Shown: positions 9,249-18,663 of the stretch, piece by piece | How positions within the stretch are numbered: the stretch's first letter is position 1 | How the letters are laid out: every line of letters starts with the position of its first letter | Assembly (NCBI RefSeq): GCF_000186865.1 | Contig: NW_008705563.1 | Span: 1,248,473 to 1,312,472, forward strand | Origin: Aureococcus anophagefferens | Lineage: Eukaryota; Sar; Pelagophyceae; Pelagomonadales; Pelagomonadaceae | Reading direction: 5' to 3' | DNA length: 64,000 nt | Notes under the pieces: generated by a model | Database searches by the model: none | Told to the model about the DNA's origin: nothing | The model's input: only the letters and a program-made list of their open reading frames with translations | Translations under genes and position numbers: made by a program

Positions 9249-10898
9249 TCAGGCCTTCGGCGGCGGCGGGGGCGGCCGCTTCTTCTTCGAGGCGCGCTTC
9301 TTCTTGTTCTCCTTGGCTTTGGTCGGCGACGCGTCCGCCGCGGCCTTGTCCGTCTCCTTGGCGGCCTCGATGACCTTGTGCGCGTGGCCGTGGAGGAGGC
9401 CCCGGATCTTGTGGTGGCGGCTGTGGACGACGTCGAAGACGCGCTTGCCGTTGCCGTCGCGCGCGAGGACCGACGCGCCGTGGAGGAGGAGCAGGTTCAG
9501 GCACTCGTAGTGGTTGCCGAGCGCCGCGCAGTGGAGCGGCGTCTGCTTGCGGCCGTCGCACAGGTTCGGGTCCGCGCCGGCCTCGAGCAAGATCGTGAGG
9601 CACTGGTGGTGGCCGTAGCGCACGGCCTTGTGGAGCGCCGTCTGCCCCAGGACGTGGTGGCCCATGTTGTGCATCGTCGACACCGTGCCGGACGTCTGGT
9701 CCGTCGACCGCGCGTTGAGCACCTGGGCGGGAAAAGCGTGATTCAATATCGCTTCAACGTGGGTGTGCCGCGCGCGCGCGTTCCGGAAAAAGCGTCCACG
9801 CTTCAAGGCCGTTCCAAGAGATGATCGCTCGTCCAAAAATCAGCCGAAACGAGTGGAAAACGGCCGAGAGAGGAGCCGTTGAAGCATGTCGCACCCTTGT
9901 CCTGCTCTGTCGAGCACGCGCGGCGACTTGAAGGCGTCGTAGGACAGGGCCTTGGCGAGGACGCGCTTGTCGTTGTTGATCGTCGCGTAGTGGAGCGCGT
10001 TGTAGCCGTTGCCCACGAAGCGCGCGGACGAGCTGAGCTTGCCCTGGAGCTCGAGGCCCTCGCAGAGCACGGCGAAGGTGTCGACCTGGCCGCACTCCGC
10101 GGCGAGCAGGAGCGGCGGGAAGCGCTGCGCGTTGCGGACGTTGACGTAGTCGCCGCCGCAGGCGATGAGCGCGCGGAGGATCGCCGACGCGCCCAGCTTC
10201 GTCGCGTACATCAACGGCGTGAGGCCGTCGCGGTTGATGGACCCGAAGGGCGCGCCGAGCACGCAGAGCGCGACGAACTCGCGCTCGATGGTCGCCAGCG
10301 CGCCGACCTGCGCCTCGACGTCCTTCGGGTCGGAGTCGTGGAGCCGCGCGAGCCGCCGCTTCTCGAGGAGCGCGGTCACCCAGCGGTCGATGGCGAGGTG
10401 GAGCACCGTGTCGCCCTCCTGCGTGACGTAGTCCGCGCCCTCGTGGATGGAGGCGACGCGCTGCTTCGACAGGTCCGCGGCCCGCCCGCCCTTCTTCATC
10501 GCGTCCTCTCGCATCGCGACCTCGATCTCCTCCTTGGACAGGATCTGCAGCTCCTCCTTCAATCCGTTGACGAACTCGAAGAGGGTCAGGGCCTTGAAGG
10601 ACGCGTAGACGTGCTCGCGGTACTCGTACTTGATGCCCTTGCAGAGCGCGACGTTCTTCACGGCGGCCTGCGTGCTCCGCACGTGGTCCCGCCGCCTTAA
10701 GTTCTCGGCGCGGAGCGTCGCCATCATTTCGTACTGGTCGTCGGTCCACGACGTGTGCTCCCCCTCGGACTTGCGGCTGTTGATGCCCGCGATGCAGTCG
10801 TCGTCCTCGAAGTAGCAGATCTGCAGCGCCTGCTCGCAGCAGCGCGTGTCGCCGGTCACGCAGCAGGGCTCCGGCGCCAGGCAGCACCCGCCGAACAT
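9249..10898 (-). CDS. Ankyrin-repeat protein with Cys-rich N-terminus and Lys/Pro-rich tail
   Basis: Exons 10898-9918 and 9722-9249 are joined in phase 0 and give 484 aa. The first 30 residues are Cys-rich (CCLAPEPCC...CC). The body holds ankyrin repeats, recognisable as EGDTVLHLAI, DGLTPLMYATKLGA, GYNALHYATINN, GQTALHKAVRYGHHQCLTIL and KQTPLHCAALGNHYECLNLL. The end is KKKRASKKKRPPPPPPKA. It has the same structure as many protist ankyrin adaptors and no enzymatic domain. The junction restores KSPR-VLNARSTDQ across the introner, confirming the exon model. Confidence 0.85.
9723..9917 (-). mobile_element. Introner element, family 1 (195 bp intron), in ankyrin gene
   Basis: On the minus strand the donor is GTGCTC and the acceptor CCCGCCCAG, phase 0. 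The flanking duplication is GTGCTCGAC (9917-9909) and GTGCTCAAC (9722-9714), with one substitution. The element is in host-gene orientation. Its left end (AGAGCAGGACAAG) has drifted from the family consensus, so this copy looks older than the one at 29220. Confidence 0.9.
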
Positions 10899-11149
10899 GG
10901 GAGCGGCGCCACGGCAGCCCGCTCACGTCCCGTCGGCGCCTTTCGTCGAATCAGCTGCGTGTGGCTCCTTTCGCCGTCGCTGCGTGCGGATGTCCTGCCC
11001 TGCTGTCGGGGCAAGCGTGGCTCATTTGGAGGTTCACCACTGGTTCAACAACTGGATCGGGAGGTAGAAGATGAACTCGTGGCAGCTCGATCGTCGCATG
11101 ATCGTCGCGCTCGCGCCCACCTAGAGCTAGGCCTCGCGCGCCGTCTCCG
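10899..11149. other. Divergent intergenic spacer, no gene seen
   Basis: The 251 bp lie between the start codons of the ankyrin gene and the YccV-domain gene. Reading frames across it are not protein-like. It contains GGTTCACCACTGGTTCAACA, a short repeated GGTTCA word, about 90-120 bp before the plus-strand start. It presumably holds both promoters. Confidence 0.4.
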
Positions 11150-12040
11150 ATGGCCGAGCGCGCCGTCTTTCGCGCCGTCCTCCGCGCCGTGCGGAACTGT
11201 TCGCTGCCCCGCCGGCGCTCCGAGTGGGGCGCGGGCCTGCGCGCGGCGGCGGCGAGCAGCCACTTCCTCGCCGAGGAGACCTTCCCCGCGGGCCCCTTCC
11301 TGGACCTCGAGCGCTGGCTCCGGGACGCGTCCGGCCCGCGCGCGCGGCGCGTGCGCGCCGTCGCGACGGGCGCCGGCGCGGCGGCGCTCGCGGCGCGCTT
11401 CGACAAGCTCCACGGCGAGCTCTTCGGCGGCGACGGCGACGCGCCGCGCGACGCCGTCGACGTCGGGCTCGCGGCCGTGCGCGTCGTCGGCGCCTACGAC
11501 GCGCTCCTCCGCGCCCTCGAGCACGAGGGCGTCGCCGACGAGCCCGAGCCGCGGCCGCGGGACCCGGCGGTGCTCTTCGCGGCCGGCGACGTGCTCCGGC
11601 ACCGCTTCTTCGGCCGCTGCGTCGTCGTCGGCTGGTCGCCGACGTGCCCCATGAGCGAGGACTGGATCGCGGGCAACCGCATCCGCGAGAATTTGGTCAA
11701 CGGGCCCGACCAGCCCTTCTACAACGTCCTCCTCGAGGACAACGACCTGCCGCGGTGCGTGTCGCAGGAGAACGTCGCGCTCGAGCCGGACGGCGCGCCG
11801 GGCGGCCGCCTGCCGAAGACCTTCGACCACTACGGCGTGCCCTACTACTTCGACGCCGAGGACGCGGGCGACGCCTTCGCCATCGCCCTCACGGACGAGC
11901 TCCGGCGCCGCTTCCCGGAGGACGACGACTTCCGCGCGTCGCCGCGCGACTTCCGGACGCTCGAGGAGGCGCACCGGCCGCCCTACCTCGTCCCGCCGGC
12001 GCGGCCGCCGGCCAGGGAGGCCGCGTGCGCCGCGGACTAA
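11150..12040 (+). CDS. YccV/HspQ-like (hemimethylated-DNA-binding fold) domain protein
   Basis: 296 aa, single exon. Residues ~143-215 match the YccV/HspQ domain: FAAGDVLRHRFFGRCVVVGW, then C..SEDW, GPDQPFYNVLLED and a final CVSQENV (usual form G..QPFY.VL.D......Y...ENL). In bacteria HspQ is a Lon/Clp protease adaptor. In eukaryotes the domain is found in FBXO21-like and plastid Clp-associated proteins. The N-terminal ~140 residues are helical and fit no family I recognise. The role is therefore likely proteolytic targeting, by inference. No obvious transit peptide is seen. Confidence 0.75.
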   Translation: MAERAVFRAVLRAVRNCSLPRRRSEWGAGLRAAAASSHFLAEETFPAGPFLDLERWLRDASGPRARRVRAVATGAGAAALAARFDKLHGELFGGDGDAPRDAVDVGLAAVRVVGAYDALLRALEHEGVADEPEPRPRDPAVLFAAGDVLRHRFFGRCVVVGWSPTCPMSEDWIAGNRIRENLVNGPDQPFYNVLLEDNDLPRCVSQENVALEPDGAPGGRLPKTFDHYGVPYYFDAEDAGDAFAIALTDELRRRFPEDDDFRASPRDFRTLEEAHRPPYLVPPARPPAREAACAAD

Positions 12041-12057
12041 GGGCGATTTTCTCCGTC

Positions 12058-13938
12058 TTACGCCGCCGTAAAGGTCGCGAAGCCCGCGGGCCGCTCGAGG
12101 CGCCGCGCGCGCGCCTTGCCGGCGAGGTCGGCGAAGTTCGCCGCGGCGAGCTGGTTCTCGCCGTCCGCGTCCTTGGGCGCGGCGGCGACCGCGGGCGCGG
12201 CGAGCTCGAGGAGGCGGAGGAAGGGCGCGCCGTAGGTCTCGAGGAGGAAGAAGGCCGCGGTCTCGAGGAACGCGACCAGGGCCGGGAGCGCGGCCTTCTT
12301 CGCCTGGGAGCGCGTCTGGTTCGCGACGGGCCCGCCGTAGACGCCGTTGACGTACCTGGCCAGCCAGCCCCAGGCCGCGGGCAGCCCGCCGAAGGGGTGG
12401 CCCCCGGCGCGCGCGGCCGGCGCGTCGACGACGGCGAGCGCGGCGACGAGCGCCGCGACCTTGGACGCGTCCGCGACGTTGTCGCCGGGCTTGGCGGCCG
12501 CGGCCGGCGACCGCGCGAGGAGCGCGCCCTGGAGTAAAGGCCGCAGGGACGGCGCGCGGCCGCCCGCGCGCGCGACGAGCTCGTTGAGCACGGCGGCGAG
12601 GGCCCAGACGTCGGTCCGCCGGTTGAACGTCTCGCCGAGGAGCTTCTCCCCCAACTTTTGCGACGCGACGTACGCGACGTACGCGCCGCAGGCCGCGTCG
12701 TCGACGCCGCGCTGCGCGAGGAGCGCGCCGAACTGGTCGTGGAGGGGCCGCCTCGCGGCGTTGGCGCCGCCGCCGAAGAAGGGCGCGGGCGCCTGCTGGC
12801 CGCGGCCGAGCGGGTCCGCGAGCGCGGCCGCGAGCGTCTCCGCGCACTTGAGGGCCGACGCGCAGTCGTTGCCCACGGAGTTGACGGCGGCGCCGACGAC
12901 CTTCTTCAGGGCGCGGCAGAGCGGCTTCAAGGGGGCGTCGGCCTCGAGCTTCTTCGCCGCGGCCTCGGCGGCGGCGAGGGCCGCGGTCGCGCGCGCCTCG
13001 CCGCCGGCGTCGGCCGGCGCGGCGGCCGGCGGCGCCGCGGCCGCGGGCGCCGCGGCCGCCGCCGCGGCCGCGGGCGCGGGCGCGGGCGGCGCGACCGGTT
13101 TCGGCGGCGCGCGTTTCGCCTGGGCGAGGGCCTTGCGGCAGACGCCGACGGCGAGCGCGGCCATCTTGCCCGCCTCGGACGTCCGCGTCAGGCCGCCGGC
13201 GCCGCCCGCGTCCAACTCCCGGAGGCACGCGTCCAGACCCTCCGCGGCGGCCGCCAGCGCCGGCACCGTCGCGGCGACGCGCGCGGCCTCGAGGTGCGTC
13301 TGGATCCGCGCCGCCGCGGCCTCGGCGGCCCGCAGCGCCGCGGCCTCGGCGGCGTCGGCGACGCCGTCGCCGAGCGCCGACAGCGCGTCCAGATCGTCCC
13401 AGGACGCCGCGTCGTCGAAGGCGCGGCGGAAGGCGTCGCGCGCCGCGCGCCGGCTCTTCTCGGCGCTCCGCCGCGCCTCCTCGGCGGCGAGCGCCTCGAT
13501 GCGCCGCCGCGCGGCCGCGTGGCGCTTTTCGGCGGCGGCGACGAGCCGCGCGTGCTCCGCGTCGTGTTTCAGCGCCGCGTCGGCCTGGTGCCGCCGCGCC
13601 GCGGCGTCGGCCTCTTCGAAGGCGCGCGCGGTCTCGCCGGGCGGCGCCGCGTCGCCCGTCGACAGGTCGCGGATGCGCGCGCGGAGCCCGGCGACGGCCG
13701 CGTCCGCCTCCGCGTCGACGGCCGCGCGCCGCGCGCGCTCGAGGTCGCTGCTCCGCCGCCGGTCCTCGCCGGCGGCCTTCGCGCCGGGCGTCGCGCGCCG
13801 CGGCGACGGCGTGCGCGGGAAGCGGCGCGCGTTCGAGTCGCGGAGCACCATGGTCTCCGGCGACACGAGGGGCGAGCCCTGCGGCTCCGACGCGTCGTCG
13901 TCGGACGAGTCGTCGTCGCCGAGGCTGAAGCGGACCAT
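12058..13938 (-). CDS. GLE1-like mRNA export factor
   Basis: 626 aa from the ATG at 13938 (MVRFSLGDDD); the frame extends to 13998 but lacks family character there. The N-terminal half is a charged Ala-rich coiled coil (residues ~90-330). The C-terminal ~260 residues resemble the GLE1 alpha-solenoid: LGETFNRRTDVWALAAVLNE, then LRPLLQGALLA, and HPFGGLPAAWGWLARYVN near the end, where GLE1 proteins have a W-rLa-lLN block. GLE1 acts at the nuclear pore with inositol hexakisphosphate to activate the DEAD-box helicase DBP5. A Pro/Ala linker joins the halves. The assignment rests on remembered motif spacing and is moderate. Confidence 0.58.
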   Translation of the reverse strand: MVRFSLGDDDSSDDDASEPQGSPLVSPETMVLRDSNARRFPRTPSPRRATPGAKAAGEDRRRSSDLERARRAAVDAEADAAVAGLRARIRDLSTGDAAPPGETARAFEEADAAARRHQADAALKHDAEHARLVAAAEKRHAAARRRIEALAAEEARRSAEKSRRAARDAFRRAFDDAASWDDLDALSALGDGVADAAEAAALRAAEAAAARIQTHLEAARVAATVPALAAAAEGLDACLRELDAGGAGGLTRTSEAGKMAALAVGVCRKALAQAKRAPPKPVAPPAPAPAAAAAAAAPAAAAPPAAAPADAGGEARATAALAAAEAAAKKLEADAPLKPLCRALKKVVGAAVNSVGNDCASALKCAETLAAALADPLGRGQQAPAPFFGGGANAARRPLHDQFGALLAQRGVDDAACGAYVAYVASQKLGEKLLGETFNRRTDVWALAAVLNELVARAGGRAPSLRPLLQGALLARSPAAAAKPGDNVADASKVAALVAALAVVDAPAARAGGHPFGGLPAAWGWLARYVNGVYGGPVANQTRSQAKKAALPALVAFLETAAFFLLETYGAPFLRLLELAAPAVAAAPKDADGENQLAAANFADLAGKARARRLERPAGFATFTAA

Positions 13939-14003
13939 GTCGTTGCTGGTCGGCGCGGTGGAGATGTCGCTGCAGCTGCAGCGGCGACTACGGCGCAAAG
14001 CGC

Positions 14004-14346
14004 ATGTTGGCGGCCATCACGACGCGATACCGGTGCTTGGCCCGGGTCGCGGCCCCCGGCCTTGTCCGCGCCATCACCGCTGTGCCCGCTCGCTCGAGCC
14101 AATGCGCCGGCCGCAAGCTGGAGCAGGTCGTCGCGGCGGCGATGAGTCCCGTCCGCCCGCGCGGGCACGAACGAGCCGCCGGACCCGCCGGTCGACTTCG
14201 GCGGCGGCATGGCCTGCATGCCGGGGCCCTCCGACCTGTACCAGACCAGGACCGTGGTCGACGCTGTCGTCGAGGCCTACGATGTCGAGGTCACTCCTCG
14301 GCGCGCCAAAAAAAAGAACTTGGGAAACCTCAAGGGTAGCAGCTAA
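14004..14346 (+). CDS. Possible small mitochondrial protein in two frames (intron or frameshift)
   Basis: An ATG at 14004 opens a peptide rich in Arg/Ala and free of acids for 35 residues (MLAAITTRYRCLARVAAPGL), which looks like a mitochondrial presequence. In another frame, from about 14150 to the TAA at 14344-14346, the sequence reads GTNEPPDPPVDFGGG followed by MACMPGPSDLYQTR and a basic end RRAKKKNLGNLKGSS. That has protein-like composition and sits next to a drop in GC. A ~20 bp intron or a one-base error near 14130-14160 would join them. I recognise no family. The next 170 bp, to 14518, is leader sequence. Confidence 0.35.
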
Positions 14347-14517
14347 AAGAGTTGAACTTAATATTAAAGGTGCAGTTGCGAAAAGATTCCTGGGGGCAGC
14401 TCCCGGTCTGCTGTAACGCGGCTGGGCGCCGTTCGACGCCGTCGCGCGTTTCCGAGGGGATCGCGGCGCGCCGTTTCGGTGCGGCGAGGCTTTCGGACCT
14501 CGACCGTCGTTTGCGCC

Positions 14518-16290
14518 ATGGGCGGCGGCCAGGGGAAGGTGGCCGACGGCCACGCGCACATCGAGGCCTGCGACCACAGCCCCATCTTCGCCTGCTTCGA
14601 CAAGCTCGGAGACGCCGCCGAGGCGGCGTCGTGCAAGGAGGAGGTCGCGGGCTTCTTCACGCGGAAGACGGTAAAGGAGGGCGCGTCCATCTTCGCCAAG
14701 GGGGGCGTCGGGCGGCGGGACCTGCTCATCGTCGAGCGCGGCGGCCTCCGCATGGTGTCCTGCCACGGCGAGAAGGGCAAGAAGGAGCTGCTGGCGCGGC
14801 CCGTCATCAAGACTGTGGGCGAGAACGAGATGATGGGCATGATGGAGTTGGTACGGGAGGTGGAGACGGACATCGACCCGGCCACGGGCGACTACCCGAC
14901 GGACGTCGTCGCCGAGTCCAAGTGCCAGCTTTTGGTGCTGACGCAGGAGACCTACGCCAACGAGCTCAAGGGCAAGGGCTCGAAGGCGTCCGCCATGTTC
15001 TGCGACAATCTGGACTCCATCACGCGCGCGAGCGTCGTCGCGTGGCTCCACAAGGTCAAGCTCTTCAAGCAGCTCGGGCCGTGCAACCTCGAGATGCTCA
15101 GCGAGGTCGCCCACTTCCGGTCCCTCGCCGTGGGCAACGAGGTGCTCAAGCAGGGCGAGACCGTGACGCGGCTCCAGGTCGTCCTCTCCGGCTCGTTGGA
15201 CGTCATGTGCGAGTCGCAGGACCCGGGCGCGGCGCCGGGCACGCAGATCGTCGTCGGCCATCTGGGCGCGGGCGACTTCTTCGGCGAGTCAAGCATTTTG
15301 GGCCGCGAGGACGAGCACCACGGCGCGAACCATCTGGCGTCGACGGCGAGCCTGAGGACGACGAGCGAGTCGCTCTTCATCTACTTCCACGCGGACGAGA
15401 TGCGCAAGGTCTTCCTCGAGGTGCCGGAGATCCTGGAGAGCATCGACAAGTTCGTCAAGGACCGCCTCACGGGCCAGCTCCTGGCCATGCACCTGAGCCT
15501 GTTCGACTCCATGAACCAGGCGTCCATCGCGCTCTTCGCGTCGGCGCTGACGGTGCAGTCGTACCACGAGGGCGACGTCGTCTTCGAGAAGGACTCCCAC
15601 GGCATCGACTTCTACGTGCTCGTCCAGGGCGCCGTGTCCATCGACGACGGCGAGGACGTCCACGTGACCCTGGACCACAAGGGCGCGTATTTCGGGGAGG
15701 TCGCGCTCCTCCGCGCGGAGGCCCGCGCGGCGACGGTGACGGCCAAGGGCAACACGACGATCGCGTGCATCCCGGGCGAGACCTTCCGCACGCTCTGCCT
15801 CACGTCGCCGTCCGTCGCCGCCGAGTTCGAGATCAAGGCGCTCGGCGCGAAGGCGTCGATCGGCGCGCTCCTCACGCACCATCGGACCGCGCCGCTGCTG
15901 AAAAAAACGCTCGACGACGAGTTCGCGTCCGAGAACTACCGCTTCTGGCTCGACGCCGAGGACTACAAGTCGAACCACGCCATGGGCGGCGACCCGAAGG
16001 ATTTGTGGGCCCAGGTCGACAAGATCTACGCGACGTACGTGACGACGACGACCGACGAGCAGATCAACCTCAGCGGCAAGGCGACGAAGATCCTCAAGAA
16101 GTACTTCGAGGAGGCGGCCAAGCCGGGCGGCCGCGACGCGCCGCCGGCCCGCGACGTCTTCGACGGCTCCGAGAAGTGCGTCAACAACAACCTGAAGGGC
16201 AACGTGCAACGGTTCTGCAAAACCCAGGGCTACGTCGACTTCATCGCCGAGCTCGCGGTCTACACGCCGAGAAAAGACCAAAAACGATAG
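14518..16290 (+). CDS. Cyclic-nucleotide-binding and RGS domain fusion protein, N-myristoylation motif
   Basis: 590 aa, single exon. MGGGQGK has Gly2 and a small residue at 6, fitting N-myristoylation. Cupin-like CNB domains start at ~46 and ~198 (GAGDFFGESSIL, lacking the binding Arg). A third at ~346 has VLVQGAVSI and then AYFGEVALLRAEARAATV. Only the last has the intact phosphate-binding pattern FGE.AL...R.ATV, so it is the one likely to bind cAMP or cGMP. Residues ~450-578 form an RGS domain: LLKKTLDDEFASENYRFWLD, then a central KATKILKKYF helix and FCKTQGYVDFI near the end. This would tie G-alpha GTPase acceleration to cyclic nucleotide at the membrane. Domain calls are strong; the regulatory logic is inference. 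Confidence 0.85.
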   Translation: MGGGQGKVADGHAHIEACDHSPIFACFDKLGDAAEAASCKEEVAGFFTRKTVKEGASIFAKGGVGRRDLLIVERGGLRMVSCHGEKGKKELLARPVIKTVGENEMMGMMELVREVETDIDPATGDYPTDVVAESKCQLLVLTQETYANELKGKGSKASAMFCDNLDSITRASVVAWLHKVKLFKQLGPCNLEMLSEVAHFRSLAVGNEVLKQGETVTRLQVVLSGSLDVMCESQDPGAAPGTQIVVGHLGAGDFFGESSILGREDEHHGANHLASTASLRTTSESLFIYFHADEMRKVFLEVPEILESIDKFVKDRLTGQLLAMHLSLFDSMNQASIALFASALTVQSYHEGDVVFEKDSHGIDFYVLVQGAVSIDDGEDVHVTLDHKGAYFGEVALLRAEARAATVTAKGNTTIACIPGETFRTLCLTSPSVAAEFEIKALGAKASIGALLTHHRTAPLLKKTLDDEFASENYRFWLDAEDYKSNHAMGGDPKDLWAQVDKIYATYVTTTTDEQINLSGKATKILKKYFEEAAKPGGRDAPPARDVFDGSEKCVNNNLKGNVQRFCKTQGYVDFIAELAVYTPRKDQKR

Positions 16291-16665
16291 GCGCCCGGCG
16301 CCGCCTGTGCTCGTCCGCGCCGCGGTAGGCGCCGCGGATGTCCCCGAGGCCCGAACGCGCGCCCGACGCCCCGGGCATCGCCCCCACCCCCTCGCGGGCC
16401 ACTCCGGCCTTAATCTTTACTTCTTCTCTCTGCGACGCGTCGCTCGACGGGACCAGGGGGCGCCCCTTGCGCGTGGCCCTGGAAGCCTCCTGGAGCGTCT
16501 CGCCGGGTTTGTTGCCTTCAGCTTGAATGCTCCGAGTCCCGAGTCGCGGCGACGATAGCAGGACTGCGCGCGCGATCACAGGCGTCGAGCGAGACGACGG
16601 GGAGGGCGGCGCAGTGGTCCACGCCTCGCGCATCGAGCGCGCTGCGGTTCTCGCGCAGCGCATCC
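16291..16665. other. Intergenic, no gene or repeat seen
   Basis: 375 bp between two same-strand genes. Short open frames exist on both strands but none is protein-like. GC falls toward the downstream gene. It presumably holds the 3' end of the CNB-RGS transcript and the promoter of the ankyrin gene. Confidence 0.35.
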
Positions 16666-17472
16666 ATGGTTCTCCTTCAGATGGTAAACGCTCTGTTGCT
16701 CGAGGACGATGCCGATATACCCGAGATGCGACGCTTATTAGACGCAGGTGACGCCGACATCAACGAAACAGACGACGATGGGTTCACGATCCTTCTCTTC
16801 GCAGCGTGCGGCTCGCCGCTCAGGAATATCGACGCTATGCGATTCCTGCTCGGGCGCGGCGCCGACCCGACTGCCCGACTTCTAGGTGGCTGGACGGCCT
16901 TACATTTCGTCCCTCATTTCCTCACTCGAGACAATCAGGATCCTGACGCAATCCAGGCGTCTCTAGAAATGGTCGAGCTACTTTTGGCAGCTGGTGCACA
17001 CGTCGACGCTCAGAACTCGGAAGGTCACACGCCTCTCCACCTCTGTTGTTTAAATGGCTGCAGTGAGCTGGTGCGCCAGTTGCTGCGACACGGGGCTGAT
17101 GACCGTCTTGGTTACCGTCATGATGAAGTATCGGTTGATGCATTGGCGGTGGCGACGGTTCAATACGATGAAAACCCGAGTCCGCCGCGCAAAGAGGTCC
17201 TCGATCTGGTTAGGGCCGTGCGACAGGCCGGGTCCTGGAAGCGCTTCGAGCGAGAGCCCAGTGTCAAACTCCTCGCGCTCCGCCACCTCGCTCTCGCCGG
17301 TCGCGCGACGGCGCCGCCGGACCTCCTGCGCCTCTTCGGCGCCCCGCCAATCCGACCCCTGGTGGGGGCAACGAGGACCCGGTCGAGGCGCGCGAAGACC
17401 AGCGCGGCACGGACGCCGCTGCCAGACGAGGTCTTCAAGCTCATCATCGCGTTCTGGCATCCCCCGGCTTAG
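16666..17472 (+). CDS. Ankyrin-repeat protein with conserved LFGAP/FW C-terminal module
   Basis: 268 aa, single exon. Four ankyrin repeats occupy residues ~15-150, with cores DGFTILLFAACGS, GGWTALHFVPHF, EGHTPLHLCCLNGCSELVRQ and RHGADDRLG. The rest (EVLDLVRAVRQAGSWKRFER, LLALRHLALAGRAT, LRLFGAP, LPDEVFKLIIAFW) is a distinct module of short helices and not another repeat. The codon choice is less GC-rich than in neighbouring genes, with many A/T third positions (ATGGTAAACGCTCTG). This may reflect weaker expression, recent spread of a multigene family, or transfer. It has no catalytic residues. Role unknown. Confidence 0.75.
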   Translation: MVLLQMVNALLLEDDADIPEMRRLLDAGDADINETDDDGFTILLFAACGSPLRNIDAMRFLLGRGADPTARLLGGWTALHFVPHFLTRDNQDPDAIQASLEMVELLLAAGAHVDAQNSEGHTPLHLCCLNGCSELVRQLLRHGADDRLGYRHDEVSVDALAVATVQYDENPSPPRKEVLDLVRAVRQAGSWKRFEREPSVKLLALRHLALAGRATAPPDLLRLFGAPPIRPLVGATRTRSRRAKTSAARTPLPDEVFKLIIAFWHPPA

Positions 17473-17777
17473 ATTAAGGCTTAGATTTAAACAAGACGCC
17501 TACGGCATCTTGCCCCTGCCGGGGGGGCTTGCCTGCGGCGCGGCGAGAGCGCGCCCTTCGGGCGCGCTCGCGCGAGCTGAGCCACTCATTCCCGTGTCAA
17601 TGCTTCCCTCTGCACCGCTCGCGCGACGACAGCCATTTAATTTTCGTACGGCGGGGGAACCCCCGCGCACAACTCACGCATATATATATGGAATTGTGCA
17701 ATGAGGCATCATCAATACCTCATTGAAGTTCTTGAAGGGCCGGTGGATTATGGACTAGCAGCCCAAAATCGACCGCC
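17473..17777. other. Intergenic region with three hairpins and a TATA-like box
   Basis: 305 bp, AT-richer than its surroundings. Perfect inverted repeats are: 17547-17569 (10 bp stem, TTC loop); 17651-17666 (GCGGGGG/CCCCCGC); 17699-17725 (CAATGAGG/CCTCATTG, 11-base loop). TATATATAT at 17681-17689 lies about 90 bp before the ATG at 17778 and is the only good TATA-like box noticed in the window. No coding frame is convincing. Confidence 0.6.
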
Positions 17778-18317
17778 ATGCCGAAGCTGCACCGCGAGGT
17801 GCGCAACGCGACGGCGGGCAAGCCCGGCATCCTGGCCTACCTGTCGCTGGGCCTGCTCATGGTCGTGCTCACGCTCGTGCGCCTCTGCCGGCGGCGGCGC
17901 AAGTTCAGCGCGAAGCAGCTCGACGCCTACCACGACTGGAAGAAGGGCACGGCCGAGGGCAAGCTCGAGTCGAAGCTCGCGCGCATGCAGCAGAAGCTCG
18001 AGGGCATGCGGAGCCGGCGCAAGGTCGAGGAGGGCCGCGACGCGCACGAGCGGCTCCTGAAGAAAGCCGAGGAGCTCCGCGAGGTCCGCGGCCGCGAGGT
18101 CTACGGCGACGACTGGGACGACCCCAAGGACGGCGTGCCCATCCGCGACCTCTTCGCGCTCAGCGACGTCGAGGTGCGCACCCTGCAGACGGAGGCGCGC
18201 AACGCCCGGGCCGTCGACGCCGAGCGCGCGCTCGACCGGGCCGAGAACGGCGCCGCGAAGCCGAAGAAGCCGCCGCCGCCGCCGGGGCCGCCGCCGGCGA
18301 CGTCGAAGCCGCGGAAG

Positions 18318-18348
<31 letters not shown>

Positions 18349-18638
18349 CGGCCTTCGCGCCCCTCGACGGCGGCCGCGCGCGGCCGCCGCGGGGCGTGGC
18401 CTACGTCGCGACGCCGCGCGAGGCCTTCGGCGACGACCCCGAGGCGGGCCTCGCGCGCGGCGGCGACGGCGGCTCCGCCGTCGCGCAGATCCGGGACCAG
18501 CTCGGCGCGCGCGCGGCGCCGCGGCAGCGCAAGCCGCCGCCGCCGCCCGGCCCGCCGCCGCGGACCGCGCTGCCGCCGCTCTCCGGGCCGCCGCCGCGCA
18601 ACGTCGGCGTCCCGGAGGCGAAGGACGGCCTCGTGTAA
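17778..18638 (+). CDS. Single-pass membrane protein with coiled coil and polyproline (profilin/SH3-type) tracts
   Basis: 286 aa, single exon. One membrane segment, AYLSLGLLMVVLTLV, is at residues ~20-35, followed by RLCRRRRK, a stop-transfer that puts the bulk of the protein in the cytosol. Residues ~50-115 are a charged coiled coil. From ~158 on there are three near-identical KPPPPPGPPP tracts plus a weaker PLSGPPPR, of the kind bound by profilin, SH3 or WW domains in actin regulation. No FH2 or WH2 domain follows, so this is not a formin. It could tether an actin or trafficking factor to a membrane; that is inference. Confidence 0.7.
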
Positions 18639-18663
18639 CACGCACGTGGGAGTGTTTTAGACA

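Noticed and set aside
17547..17569. GC-rich hairpin considered as a bacterial intrinsic terminator
   Set aside because: No T run follows and the genes around it are eukaryotic.
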